Below, one piece after another: positions 12,142-21,090 of a stretch of 64,000 nucleotides of DNA. Under the pieces are notes generated by a model. The model did not search any database. It was not told where the DNA came from and was given only the letters and a program-made list of their open reading frames with translations. How positions within the stretch are numbered: position 1 is the first letter of the stretch; every line of letters starts with the position of its first letter. Source of the stretch: CAKZLS01 sp963786305 (GTDB taxonomy: Bacteria > Pseudomonadota > Alphaproteobacteria > Rhodospirillales > Defluviicoccaceae); contig CAWAYL010000008.1 of NCBI GenBank assembly GCA_963786305.1, forward strand, positions 564,215 through 628,214. Direction: 5' to 3'. A program made the position numbers and the translations under genes.

Positions 12142-12593
12142 GGGCGCCTCTCCTTCATGGACACGGGCGAGAATACGGGCGGCGAAAGGCCGAGCGGGCG
12201 CCGCTGAACGGATGGATCGTCGGCATCGCCGTCCGGCGCATCGGCATTACCGCCCGGCGCATCGGCACCGCCATCCGGAGCGTCGGCGTCTCCGTCTGGG
12301 GCATCGTCGCGCAGCGAAGCGAAGGTAGCCAGCTGATCGGGCTGAATGGGCTCCATGTGGAGGTGCTCGGTCGCCAGCCGGCGCAAGCGACCGGCCTCCA
12401 CCAGGTGACTGAACTCCGCCTTCAGGACATGAACGGCGCGGTGTTCGTAGGCGACTTCCCGGTTCAGCGCCGAGAGCTCTTTCTCGAGGTCCTGCACTTT
12501 GTATTTCACGGCGAACAGCACGAGCGCCAGTCCGCCCGCGAGCACGAGGAAGAGCACCGTCGTCTGCTTCCATACCGTCGACCAGTCGGTCAT
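12138..12593 (-). CDS. ftsL: Cell-division protein FtsL with acidic repeat tail
   Basis: Small bitopic division protein of the FtsL type: short cytoplasmic start MTDWSTVWKQTT, one membrane helix (~11-30, TVLFLVLAGGLALVLFAV), then a coiled coil (~33-75, KVQDLEKELSALNREVAYEH) and an FtsL-like RLRRLATEHLHM segment. Assignment rests on topology and on its place between rsmH and ftsI. The 151-aa protein has an unusual tail: residues 96-123 are four near-repeats of ADAPDGD, followed by a Pro-rich end. A longer reading upstream is possible but lies inside rsmH; I chose the ATG at 12593, which overlaps the rsmH stop. Confidence 0.88.
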   Translation of the reverse strand: MTDWSTVWKQTTVLFLVLAGGLALVLFAVKYKVQDLEKELSALNREVAYEHRAVHVLKAEFSHLVEAGRLRRLATEHLHMEPIQPDQLATFASLRDDAPDGDADAPDGGADAPGGNADAPDGDADDPSVQRRPLGLSPPVFSPVSMKERRP

Positions 12594-13585
12594 GCCGCTC
12601 TCCTTCCGTTTACCTTGTGCTGGGCCGTTTCCGGCCATGGCGGCGCCGCGGTCCGTTCGGCGGCGCGCAATCGTGCCGACCGGGCGCGGGGATTGGCGGC
12701 GACTTCGGCCGCCGACGGACGGAGGGCGCGCCGGTGCAACAGGCGGAAACTGGCCGCGGGAACCTCTCGCTCCCCGGCTTCGGGCATGTGGCGCGACGGC
12801 CGCGGCGCGGCGCCGCCGCGGGTCCTGAGAAACGTTTTGACCGTGCGGTCCTCGAGCGAATGAAAGGCGACCACGCACAGCCGCCCGCCGGGATCGAGAA
12901 GCCGCTCGGCGGCGCTCAGGCCCCGGTCGAGCTCGCCGAGTTCGTCGTTGACGTGAATGCGCAGCGCCTGAAAGGTGCGGGTCGCCGGGTCGACGCCGTC
13001 ACGGGCGCGCGGCAGGACACGATGGACGATGCTCGCCAGTTGCGCCGTGCGCGTGATCGGCGCGGCGGCGCGGGCGCGCACGATGGCGCGGGCGATCCGG
13101 CGCGACGACCGCTCCTCGCCGTAGGCCCAAAGGATATGGGCAAGTTCGGTCTCTCCCAGATGGTTGACCACATCGGCGGCGGTAAGCTCGCGGTCGGGAT
13201 CCATCCGCATATCGAGCGGACCGTCGGCGCGGAATGAAAAGCCCCGTTCGGGCGCCTCTATCTGGTTGGACGAAACGCCGAGATCCATGGCGACGCCGTC
13301 CACCCGCTCGACGCCGCGCGCGGCCAGCAGGGACACCATGTCGCCGAAGGCACCGCGCACGACGTTCAGCCGGCCGGCGTACGATCGCGCCAAGTCGCCG
13401 GCGCGGCCGCAGGCCTCGGGGTCGCGGTCGATGCCGAACACGACGCAGCGGGCCGCGTCCAGAACGGCTTTGGCGTATCCGCCGGCGCCGAAAGTGGCGT
13501 CGACGTAAAGCGCGTCGGCGCGGGGCGCCAGAGCCGCCACCGCCTCGCTCAGCATGACCGGCTTGTGGACGGGCGCAGCGGTCAT
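12590..13585 (-). CDS. rsmH: 16S rRNA m4C1402 methyltransferase RsmH (MraW)
   Basis: RsmH N4-methylates C1402 of 16S rRNA. The chosen start (13585, MTAAPVHKPVMLSEAV) overlaps the mraZ stop by 4 bp and matches the family N-terminus. Motifs: DATFGAGGYAKAVL (SAM site), GIDRDPEA, DLGVSSNQIEAPERGFSF, DGPLDMRMDP and the C-terminal VVAFHSLEDRTVKTFLR. 331 aa, intact, typical length. Confidence 0.96.
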   Translation of the reverse strand: MTAAPVHKPVMLSEAVAALAPRADALYVDATFGAGGYAKAVLDAARCVVFGIDRDPEACGRAGDLARSYAGRLNVVRGAFGDMVSLLAARGVERVDGVAMDLGVSSNQIEAPERGFSFRADGPLDMRMDPDRELTAADVVNHLGETELAHILWAYGEERSSRRIARAIVRARAAAPITRTAQLASIVHRVLPRARDGVDPATRTFQALRIHVNDELGELDRGLSAAERLLDPGGRLCVVAFHSLEDRTVKTFLRTRGGAAPRPSRHMPEAGEREVPAASFRLLHRRALRPSAAEVAANPRARSARLRAAERTAAPPWPETAQHKVNGRRAA

Positions 13586-14055
13586 TGCGGCGCACTCCCG
13601 CTCGGCGCCAGCGGCAGGGTGGCATTGCCCGCGCGGGCGCGCTCGACGGCCTCGGCCAGATGCTTCCGGTAATTGTCGGCACCCCAAATCTGGAATCGCT
13701 CGCCTTGGCCCACGAACAGGGCCTCTCCGGAGATTTCCGCGTGTTCGAGCAACGCCCCCGGCAGGACGACGCGGCCCTCGGTGTCGAACGGCAATTGATG
13801 GGTGCTCCCCAAAACCAGCTTCGCCATGTCGTCCTGCTCGACGGAGAACAGGTCCAACCGGCCGAGGCTGTTGCTGATCCGGGACATGAAATCTTCGCCG
13901 CACGCCTCGATCGCCGGAGCCGTGAAAAGCGGAAACGCGAAAATGCCGGCGTATCTCGGCTGGGACGTCTGCAAGACATCGCGAAACTGCTTGGGCACGG
14001 AGACCCGGCCCTTGCGATCGATCTTGTTGACGTGCGTGCCAACCAGCACCGGCAT
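13582..14055 (-). CDS. mraZ: Transcriptional regulator MraZ
   Basis: MraZ is the DNA-binding AbrB/SpoVT-fold regulator that represses its own dcw operon in enterobacteria. Two AbrB-like repeats are seen: VNKIDRKGRVSVPKQFR near the N-terminus and DTEGRVVLPGALLEHA in the second half. I start it at ATG 14055 (MPVLVGTHVNKID), as family members begin just before this motif; a longer frame to 14130 exists but has no family support. 157 aa. It is the first gene of the cluster and has TGGG boxes about 100-130 bp upstream. Confidence 0.93.
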   Translation of the reverse strand: MPVLVGTHVNKIDRKGRVSVPKQFRDVLQTSQPRYAGIFAFPLFTAPAIEACGEDFMSRISNSLGRLDLFSVEQDDMAKLVLGSTHQLPFDTEGRVVLPGALLEHAEISGEALFVGQGERFQIWGADNYRKHLAEAVERARAGNATLPLAPSGSAPQ

Positions 14056-14153
14056 TTCGGCCCCCAGAGAAACCTCATCAACGGCATCCGTTTGGATTGC
14101 CGATTCGCCGCAAACGCAAGCCGCTCCCAAAGTGCCTACTTTGCGGGGTATTA

Positions 14154-14187
14154 TGGGATATCATGGGCGTTGGTGGGCGTCAATGGG
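14154..14187. promoter_or_regulatory. Four TGGG boxes at exact 10-bp spacing (putative MraZ operator)
   Basis: TGGG occurs on the plus strand at 14154, 14164, 14174 and 14184, i.e. one copy per helical turn, 99-132 bp upstream of the mraZ ATG. MraZ is known to bind direct TGGGN repeats separated by 5-6 nt, so the spacing fits. Read along the dcw genes the boxes appear as CCCA. The following AT-rich stretch (14195-14430) holds no gene that I can see. Confidence 0.7.
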
Positions 14188-14430
14188 GGCAGTATGAAAA
14201 TAGATAGATAAATTAATAGTAAACAAGCACTCACAAGGATGACAAACGTCTGAAATAAGTTAATTCAAAGACCGCGAAGTAGGCGGTACAGGCATAATTC
14301 ACGAATCGTTTCGCCCCTTTTCCAGAGTCTTGCAGCATGGAGGCCGCGCGGCAAGAAAAAGCGCAAAACTAATGTTCGTTTTATGTTCTTTTAAACGGAA
14401 AAAAAGGAACGAAAAAAGAACAGAGAAAAG

Positions 14431-14832
<402 letters not shown>

Positions 14833-14935
14833 GTGTTCAGGGTAGACCTCGCAAAACTGAGGTCAAGAGCGCTCACGGTTTGAGCAATACGCTCTTGCGG
14901 AAATTCGTCGTTTCAGCAATATTGGAGGAAAGGTG

Positions 14936-14955
14936 TATAATTTGTATGGTGGAGG
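14936..14955 (+). promoter_or_regulatory. -10 box and ribosome binding site of vapBC
   Basis: TATAAT at 14936-14941 is a perfect -10 hexamer and GGAGG at 14951-14955 lies 4 nt before the vapB ATG. The gap leaves only a very short leader. No convincing -35 was found. Confidence 0.5.
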
Positions 14956-14959
14956 ATAA

Positions 14960-15214
14960 ATGCCGCTTAACATCAAGGACGAGCGAACCCACGAATTGGC
15001 GCGGCGCTTGGCGGCTGTCACTGGAGAGACCATGACCGAGGCGGTGCGAAACGCCTTGCGGGAACGCTTGAAACGGCAGGTGGCGAGCCGTAGCGGACGG
15101 CCACTGCGCGAGCGGCTGCAGGAAATTGCCGATCACTGTGCGACGTTGCCGGTCGTTCGGGATCGAACGGAGGACGATATCCTGGGATACGATGAGCGCG
15201 GGCTGCCAGGCTGA
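14960..15214 (+). CDS. vapB: VapB-type antitoxin
   Basis: 84-aa antitoxin of the Rv0623/VapB class. The start MPLNIKDERTHELARRLAAVTGETMTEAVRNAL is the typical N-terminal DNA-binding part. The C-terminal half (DDILGYDERGLPG) is of the type that inserts into the toxin. The stop overlaps the vapC start (TGATG), so the two are co-translated. It should neutralise VapC and repress the operon. Confidence 0.9.
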   Translation: MPLNIKDERTHELARRLAAVTGETMTEAVRNALRERLKRQVASRSGRPLRERLQEIADHCATLPVVRDRTEDDILGYDERGLPG

Positions 15215-15603
15215 TGGTGATCGACACTTCGGCCATCGTCGCAATTCTTCAACAAGAACCCGAAAGCGGACGCTTTCTCGCCCTCATCGAAAACGACACC
15301 ACCCGGCTGATGACAACCGCGAACTATCTTGAAGCGGCGATCATCATCGAGGATCGATTCGGCTACGACGGCATCCGCGACCTGAAGCTGTTTCTCTCCG
15401 AAGCCGGCATCGATATCGAGCCGGTCACCTTCGATCACGCGGAAACGGCACGCGAAGCCTACCGCGAGTACGGTCGCGGCAACCACCCAGCCGGTCTCAG
15501 CTACGGAGATTGCTTCGCCTATGCATTGGCCAGGGCAACTGGTGAACCATTGCTGTTCAAAGGCAGCGATTTCGGCCAGACCGACATCTCGTCCGCCGGG
15601 TAA
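15214..15603 (+). CDS. vapC: VapC PIN-domain ribonuclease toxin
   Basis: 129-aa PIN-domain endoribonuclease. Acidic metal-binding residues are visible: D4 in MVIDTSAIVAIL, the Glu in NYLEAAIII (~42), the Asp in LSYGDCFAYALA (~98) and the final Asp in FKGSDFGQTD (~118). Length and motif order are normal, so it looks active. VapC toxins cleave tRNA or rRNA when freed from VapB; this substrate cannot be read from sequence. Confidence 0.92.
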   Translation: MVIDTSAIVAILQQEPESGRFLALIENDTTRLMTTANYLEAAIIIEDRFGYDGIRDLKLFLSEAGIDIEPVTFDHAETAREAYREYGRGNHPAGLSYGDCFAYALARATGEPLLFKGSDFGQTDISSAG

Positions 15604-16372
15604 CGTCCCCGTTCCCGGCGAGCCTTTGCGCCCAGTCCCGATCGTCGCGCGCATGATGAAGATGTCGGTCATGATCCCGCCGCATCGCGGCGCCCTCACC
15701 TTCCCACTGCTTCGCAGCGGACCCCTTCCTCTCCCGCGAGCGGGCGAGGAGATTTGGGGCCCGTTCGTTTGGATTTACCCTCGTCGTCGCTTGCGGGCCG
15801 GGATGGCATGGCAACGGACGATATCCATGTGCCCCCTTCGGCTCGGTCGGCCGGGAAACAGTATAGACGATCTGCCGAGGCCGACAATCAGTCGGTCAGC
15901 GCAACCAAAGCAAGAACTGGTAAGTTTTTTCGAGCGCGGCTCCGGTTTGGCGGCAATTGTCCGGAAATACATTCGCCACGTTGTGCCCTCCGTGAACCCA
16001 AGAAATAAAGAGGTAAAGATCCAAGAGCTAACTTCCTGGCAAGCCGCAAACCGCAGTCGCCATGGCCGTCCAGGCGCGCGACCGCGCAACGAAGTCACGC
16101 GCCGCAGATCTCCAGCAGTCACTTGAGTAAACGGGCGGTTTCGAATCGATGCGGCCGTTGACGCGGGTGGGGCGGAAGCGGCAGTGGAAAGCCCGGAGGG
16201 TGTTGAACGGGCCTTCGGACAGGCTCTCGAACAATAAGAACAAGAAAACAGTCTGCCACGCGCAGAAAATTCCCTTTGGGCCGTGTCCCGGTTTGGCTGG
16301 ACAATAGGAGAACTCGAGCCCTCATGGCCCGGCCAATCGGGGCCATTGAGCCCAGAAACAAGGGAGGTTTTC
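15604..16372. other. Gene-free stretch with two ampD-derived fragments
   Basis: No intact gene is seen. Positions 15786-15822 match the middle of the downstream ampD gene (about 17986-18020) with five mismatches in ~36 bp. Positions 16138-16212 match its 3' end (about 17729-17802). The two pieces are in shuffled order relative to ampD but in the same orientation. The second translates on the minus strand to FNTLRAFHCRFRPTRVNGRID, against FATLRAFQRHFRPARVNGRID in AmpD. Confidence 0.7.
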
Positions 16373-17710
16373 ATGGAGCAGGACTTAAGTGCCAAGTTGC
16401 TTGCCTGGTTGCTGACCGCAATCGACATTCTGCAGCATCAGATCTTTTCCCCCAACAACATGGTCCAAGTGCCGGCGATCATGTTCACGTTTATCGTGGT
16501 ATGGCTGCTCGCGCATTTGCTCAGACCCGGACTCGAACGAGTGTTCCATCACTTGGCCGTCGATCGCGAACAGGAGGAGTTTTACCTGTCCGGCCTGTTG
16601 CCGTTGTTCCTTCCGCTGTCATGGATCGTCGCCTTGTGGATTTCGATACTGGTTGCGGGCCGTTTCGGATGGCCATCCCATCTCGTGAACATCGTGCTCA
16701 ATCTGGCGGCGGCATGGCTGGTTGTGCGCTTCGCAACGGCCCTAATTCCCAACGCCGTGGTGTCGCGCACGGTGGCAATCATCGCCTGGACGGTCGCGGC
16801 GTTGAGCATTCTCGGAATGCTTTCGCCGATCATTGAGGCCCTCGCCGCGGCTTCGTTCTCATTGGGCGAGGCGCGTATGTCATTGCTGACGTTGCTTGAG
16901 GCCGTCGGGACAACGGTCGTTCTCATCTGGGGCTCCCTGGTGATCGCCCGCATCGTTGAAAAGCGCATGACCCGGATGACCGCGTTGAGCCCCAGCTTCC
17001 GGGTCATCTTCGGCAAACTATTCAAGTTCTGCCTCCTCGGCATTGCTGTCATGTTGTCCCTCGGGGTTTTCGGAATCGATCTGACAGCATTTGCCGTCTT
17101 CACGGGCGCCCTGGGGGTCGGTCTCGGTTTCGGTCTGCAGAAAAGCATGGCGAACCTGTTCGCGGGCGTGATCCTGCTCATCGACAAGTCCATCAAACCC
17201 GGAGACATCATTGAAGTCAGTGGAACGTTCGGATGGGTCACGGGGGTTCGAGCCCGCTACGTCGAGGTTGAAACGCGCGATGGTACCGAGTTTTTGATCC
17301 CCAACGAAGATATCATCACGCAGAAGGTGTTCAACTGGACGCATCAGGACGAGAACGTGCGTTTGAAGCTACCCGTCCGAGTGGCGTATGATGCCGATGT
17401 GCGCAAGGCGCTCGACCTGATGAACGAAGCCGCCAACCGGTGCCCGCGTGTGCTAAAGGAACCGGCGCCAAACCCGCAAGTCATGGCATTGGGAGAAAAC
17501 GGCGTGGAATTGGAGCTTCGCTTCTGGATCGCCGATGTGCGGAACGGCGTCCATAACGTCTCCAGCGAAGTGTTGATCGAGCTACTCGATCTGTTTCGCG
17601 AGCATGACGTGCGTGTCCCGCTGCCGCAGCGCGACCTCTACATCCACAAGTTTCCGAAGGCCATCGCCGGATCGTTGTCCCAGATCACGCCACCGAAACC
17701 AATTCCATGA
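16373..17710 (+). CDS. MscS-family mechanosensitive channel
   Basis: Inner-membrane protein of the small-conductance mechanosensitive channel family. I start at ATG 16373, 445 aa, because AGGGAGG lies 5-11 nt upstream; a longer frame exists without such support. Several hydrophobic segments fill residues 20-240. The pore helix and beta domain follow (~246-300): FTGALGVGLGFGLQKSMANLFAG, then LLIDKSIKPGDIIEV and LIPNEDIITQKVFNW. This core is typical of MscS; the extra N-terminal membrane segments resemble longer members (YbdG/YjeP style). Its end overlaps the end of ampD by 26 bp in convergent orientation. Confidence 0.9.
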   Translation: MEQDLSAKLLAWLLTAIDILQHQIFSPNNMVQVPAIMFTFIVVWLLAHLLRPGLERVFHHLAVDREQEEFYLSGLLPLFLPLSWIVALWISILVAGRFGWPSHLVNIVLNLAAAWLVVRFATALIPNAVVSRTVAIIAWTVAALSILGMLSPIIEALAAASFSLGEARMSLLTLLEAVGTTVVLIWGSLVIARIVEKRMTRMTALSPSFRVIFGKLFKFCLLGIAVMLSLGVFGIDLTAFAVFTGALGVGLGFGLQKSMANLFAGVILLIDKSIKPGDIIEVSGTFGWVTGVRARYVEVETRDGTEFLIPNEDIITQKVFNWTHQDENVRLKLPVRVAYDADVRKALDLMNEAANRCPRVLKEPAPNPQVMALGENGVELELRFWIADVRNGVHNVSSEVLIELLDLFREHDVRVPLPQRDLYIHKFPKAIAGSLSQITPPKPIP

Positions 17711-18368
17711 GGCCTCGGAGCAACCTTGCGGTTTCGAAGTCGATGCGGCCGTTGACGCGGGCGGGGCGGAAGTGGCGCTGGAACGCGCGGAGGGTGGCGA
17801 ACAGGTCCGCGGTCTCGTAGCCGTAGTCCGCCAGCATATCGCGGATCACGGCCGGGTCCATCAGGCACTCGGCGGACTCGTCCGGCCACAGGCCGACGCC
17901 GGCGGCGGCGAGCCTCGGCCAGTCGAACAGTTCGCCGGGGTCCATCTTGCGCCGGGGCGCCACGTCGGAATGGCCGACCACGTTGCGGGCCGGAATGGCA
18001 TGGCGTCGGACGATGCCCCGGGCGAGATCCGCCAACGCCGCCATCTGCGCTTCCGGGAATGGCCGGTAGCCGAACTCGTGGCCGGGGTTGACCAGCTCGA
18101 TGCCGATGGCGCGCCCGTTGATGCCGGTGTGGCCGCGCCAGAACGAAACGCCGGCGTGCCACGCGCGCGCCGCCTCGTCCGCCAGCCGGGTGACGGTTCC
18201 GTCCTCGTCGATCATGTAATGGGCGCTGACCTTGGCGTCTGGATCACAAAGCCGGGCGCGGGCGGCCTCTGCGGTCTCCATGCCGGTATAGTGCAACACC
18301 AGCATGTCGATCGGGACGTCCTCGGGGCGGCAATCGACGTTGGGCGAGGGACACACGCGGACCTTCAT
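17685..18368 (-). CDS. N-acetylmuramoyl-L-alanine amidase (AmpD/AmiD type)
   Basis: Zinc amidase that splits the bond between MurNAc and L-Ala in muropeptides. Amidase_2 domain: LVLHYTGM (zinc His26), SAHYMIDEDGTVTRLADE, AWHAGVSFWRG, NGRAIGIELVNPG and NVVGHSDVAPRRKMDPG (second zinc ligand area), followed by a C-terminal region with FRPARVNGRIDFETARLL, reminiscent of a peptidoglycan-binding helix bundle. No signal peptide is visible, so a cytoplasmic recycling role (AmpD-like) is plausible. 227 aa. Its start overlaps the end of the transporter gene by one base. Confidence 0.9.
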   Translation of the reverse strand: MKVRVCPSPNVDCRPEDVPIDMLVLHYTGMETAEAARARLCDPDAKVSAHYMIDEDGTVTRLADEAARAWHAGVSFWRGHTGINGRAIGIELVNPGHEFGYRPFPEAQMAALADLARGIVRRHAIPARNVVGHSDVAPRRKMDPGELFDWPRLAAAGVGLWPDESAECLMDPAVIRDMLADYGYETADLFATLRAFQRHFRPARVNGRIDFETARLLRGLMELVSVA

Positions 18369-19255
18369 CAGACCACCGGAGCGGGAGGTGGGACCGGCGG
18401 CGGTGGCGGTGACGGCCGGAGGAAGTGGATCATCGCGACGCCGGAGAGCGTCACCAGCCCGCCGAAAACGATGCGGAGCGTCAGCGGCTCATCGAGGATC
18501 AGCACCGCGAGGAACACCGCCAGAACCGGCGCCAGCAGCATCAGCGGCACCACCCGGTTCACCTCGTACTTGCGGATCAGGTAGTACCACAGGCCGTAGG
18601 CGGTGATCGACGCGCCGACGGCCATGAACACGATGCCGCCCCAGCCGCGCCAGTCGGCGGCGGCGAGGGCCTGGAGCTGCCCGTGCTCGAACAGCGCGCT
18701 GGCGATCAGGAATTGCGGCAGGGCGAAGACCGTGAACCAGGCATTGAGCACGAAGACGTTGATCTCGCCGATCCGCTTGATGATGATGTTGGCGAGCGCC
18801 CAGGCGAACGCCGAGGTCACCACCATCGACAGGTGCGCCGGGCTCGGCGCGGCGGCGGGATCGCCCCCCAGCAGATACACGCCGACGAAGGCGACGACGA
18901 TGCCGGCGTATTGCATGACGCCGGCGCGCTCGCGATAGAAGATCGTCGCGAGAATGAGGCTGAACGGCACGGAAAGCTGGATGGCGATGGCCGAGAGACC
19001 TGCGTCGACACCCCGCAGACCGGAAAACAGCAGCCCGAAATGCAGGCCGCCGAGCACCACCGACATGGCGACGATCAACAACCATGATTTTCCCGGCGGC
19101 CGCAGAAACGGAGACAGAAGGACGGCCACCAGGGCAAACCGGATCGCCAGCAGCAGGTTCGGCGGGATCTGGCCGATGGCCACCTTGGCGACGATGAAAT
19201 TCATCGCCCAGATAAGGATCACGGCCAGCGCGGCGGCGAAATCGTGCGGTTTCAT
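18368..19255 (-). CDS. DMT-superfamily permease (EamA family)
   Basis: 295-aa protein with ten predicted membrane helices in two EamA halves (e.g. AAALAVILIWAMNFIVAKVAIG at the start, and AWALANIIIKRIGEINVFVLNAWFT opening the second half). This is the layout of drug/metabolite exporters such as EamA/RhaT. The tail is Pro-rich (RPSPPPPPVPPP). Substrate unknown. It sits directly upstream of ampD on the same strand with a one-base junction, suggesting co-transcription. Confidence 0.88.
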   Translation of the reverse strand: MKPHDFAAALAVILIWAMNFIVAKVAIGQIPPNLLLAIRFALVAVLLSPFLRPPGKSWLLIVAMSVVLGGLHFGLLFSGLRGVDAGLSAIAIQLSVPFSLILATIFYRERAGVMQYAGIVVAFVGVYLLGGDPAAAPSPAHLSMVVTSAFAWALANIIIKRIGEINVFVLNAWFTVFALPQFLIASALFEHGQLQALAAADWRGWGGIVFMAVGASITAYGLWYYLIRKYEVNRVVPLMLLAPVLAVFLAVLILDEPLTLRIVFGGLVTLSGVAMIHFLRPSPPPPPVPPPAPVV

Positions 19256-19275
19256 GGCCTGCTTCGTGCTTGGAC

Positions 19276-20043
19276 TTATTTAATGCCGCGTTGTTTCTCG
19301 ATTTCGTCATAGGCGGCATTGATCGCGGCCATGCGCTGATTGGCCACCTGAACGAACTCCTCGGGCATACCCTGGGCGACCAGGGTATCGGGATGATTTT
19401 CGCGAATGAGCTTGCGGTACGCCTTCTTGATCTCGTCGTTGCCGTCGCCTCGGCTGATGCCCAGCACCTCGTAGGGATCGGACTTGTCCGGACCCATGAA
19501 GGTGGCGCGCAGCCGCTCGAACGCGTGTAAATCGAGCCCGAAGATCTCGCTCACGCGGCGCAGGTAGGAGAGTTCGGCCGGGCGCACCTCGCCGTCGGCG
19601 CGGGCGATGTGGAACAGGCCGGCGAGAAGTTCCTCGAGTACCGCCGGCTCGTTGCGGAACAGCCAGGCCACCTGCTTGGCGTAGGGCTCGAAGCCGCGGG
19701 CGTCCTTCTTCGCCATATCGAAGATGCGCCCGACATTCTTCATTTCCTCCGGCGGGATATGGAAGACTTCCTTGAACGCCTTGACCTCGGCGCGGCTCAC
19801 GGTTCCGTCGGCCTTGGCCATCTTGGCGCCGAGGACGATGACGGCGACGGTGAACGCCACCTGGCGGGCGCCGGAGGGAGACGCCGCCGTCGCGTCTTCC
19901 GGCCCTTCCAGTTGCGGCGGGCCTTCCTGGGCGCCGCGGAACTTGTCCACGGCATGACCGGCGAGCCCGCCGATCAACGCTCCCAGCGGCCCGCCGAGCG
20001 CGAACCCGGCGACACCGCCGATGATCTTTCCCCAAATGCTCAT
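19276..20043 (-). CDS. DjlA-like TerB/J-domain co-chaperone
   Basis: 255-aa protein in three parts. Residues 1-35 are a glycine-zipper-like hydrophobic start (GGVAGFALGGPLGALIGGLAGHAVD) that may sit in the membrane. A TerB domain follows at ~60-170 (AKMAKADGTVSRAEVKAF; HIARADGEVRPAEL). The C-terminal J-domain (~187-255) has YEVLGISRGDGNDEIKKAYRKL and an intact HPD in RENHPDTLV. J-domains stimulate DnaK ATPase. The arrangement matches DjlA. Confidence 0.9.
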   Translation of the reverse strand: MSIWGKIIGGVAGFALGGPLGALIGGLAGHAVDKFRGAQEGPPQLEGPEDATAASPSGARQVAFTVAVIVLGAKMAKADGTVSRAEVKAFKEVFHIPPEEMKNVGRIFDMAKKDARGFEPYAKQVAWLFRNEPAVLEELLAGLFHIARADGEVRPAELSYLRRVSEIFGLDLHAFERLRATFMGPDKSDPYEVLGISRGDGNDEIKKAYRKLIRENHPDTLVAQGMPEEFVQVANQRMAAINAAYDEIEKQRGIK

Positions 20044-20164
20044 GATGGATCTTTATCCCGAACTCTTTGCGAACGATACCATAGCGGCCCGCCGCCGGGT
20101 GGCAAGTCCCGGCGGCGGGCGCGCCGTCGATCGCCATCGCGCCGCCGTTATCTCGACGACACGG

Positions 20165-20887
20165 TTATCTCGACGACAAGCTCAACTTTCCGATCATCGG
20201 CAACTTGACCGCCAGATCGTCGGGGTCGATGCCGAACACCAAACCCAGGACGTTGATCTCCACCCCCTCCCGCATGCCCACCATCAGACCCACCAGCCCG
20301 AACAGCGACACCTGGAAGCCGCTGCCGCTGGGCGTCCTGGCCAGCAGCCCGCCGGTGAGGTAGTCCTTGCCGATCGCCGTCGGCGGCAGCTCGACGGTCA
20401 GCTCCGGCACGGCGCGGCCGACATGCGCGGTGAATGTGTTGCTGTTCGGCCCCGGCCACGCGTGATAGGCGTCGGCATGGGGGTAGGATCGGGCGGCAAG
20501 ATCGATCCGCCGGATGACGTCGTCGACTTCCGGGCCGCGCAGATCGAACAGGATCTCCGGCTCGGCCCCGAACCAGCGGCCATCCGGCGCCCGGTCGTGA
20601 ACGGTCAGCACCGGGTGCCCCCGATAGGCGCGCCAGCCGATCACCTCGTAAACGGTGAACGCCGGTGCCCCGGCCCGCTTGACGGCGATCCAGGTGTGAA
20701 CGGCGAAACGGCCCCGCCAGCCCCAGGCGCGCGCGGCATAGACCTGGACCACCGCCTCGGGCGTGGTTTCGGGATCGGGAGCGATGCCGACGGAGGCGCG
20801 GCTCGCCGTTCGCCAGTCACCCGCCATGGCGACCCCGCCCCACAAAACCGCGATGACCATCGCGGCCGTAACCGTTCGCCATGTCAT
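20165..20887 (-). CDS. Exported DUF3750 protein
   Basis: 240-aa protein with a clear signal peptide (MTWRTVTAAMVIAVLWGGVAMA, cleavage before GDW). The mature part holds VQVYAARAWGWRGRFAVHTWIAVKRAG and YHAWPGPNSNTFTAHVGR, which I recognise as DUF3750. Function is not known. The start at 20887 is chosen for the signal peptide and the GGAGGACGA upstream; the frame is open further upstream without sense. Confidence 0.82.
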   Translation of the reverse strand: MTWRTVTAAMVIAVLWGGVAMAGDWRTASRASVGIAPDPETTPEAVVQVYAARAWGWRGRFAVHTWIAVKRAGAPAFTVYEVIGWRAYRGHPVLTVHDRAPDGRWFGAEPEILFDLRGPEVDDVIRRIDLAARSYPHADAYHAWPGPNSNTFTAHVGRAVPELTVELPPTAIGKDYLTGGLLARTPSGSGFQVSLFGLVGLMVGMREGVEINVLGLVFGIDPDDLAVKLPMIGKLSLSSR

Positions 20888-21090
20888 TTCGTCCTCCCGC
20901 AAGCCGGGAGTCTTCCCCCGGCGATGAATCCGTGCGTGTCGTCTGCTCTGATATTGGCGTTCGGGCCGAGGGAATAAAGGCGATCGGTGCTTGACCGGCC
21001 ATTTCGGTCGATGCGGCACACTGTCACGGCCTTGTAACGATCCCGTCACCGTGCGACGATCACTCGGAAAATCGATGGGGGCCAGTCGCC

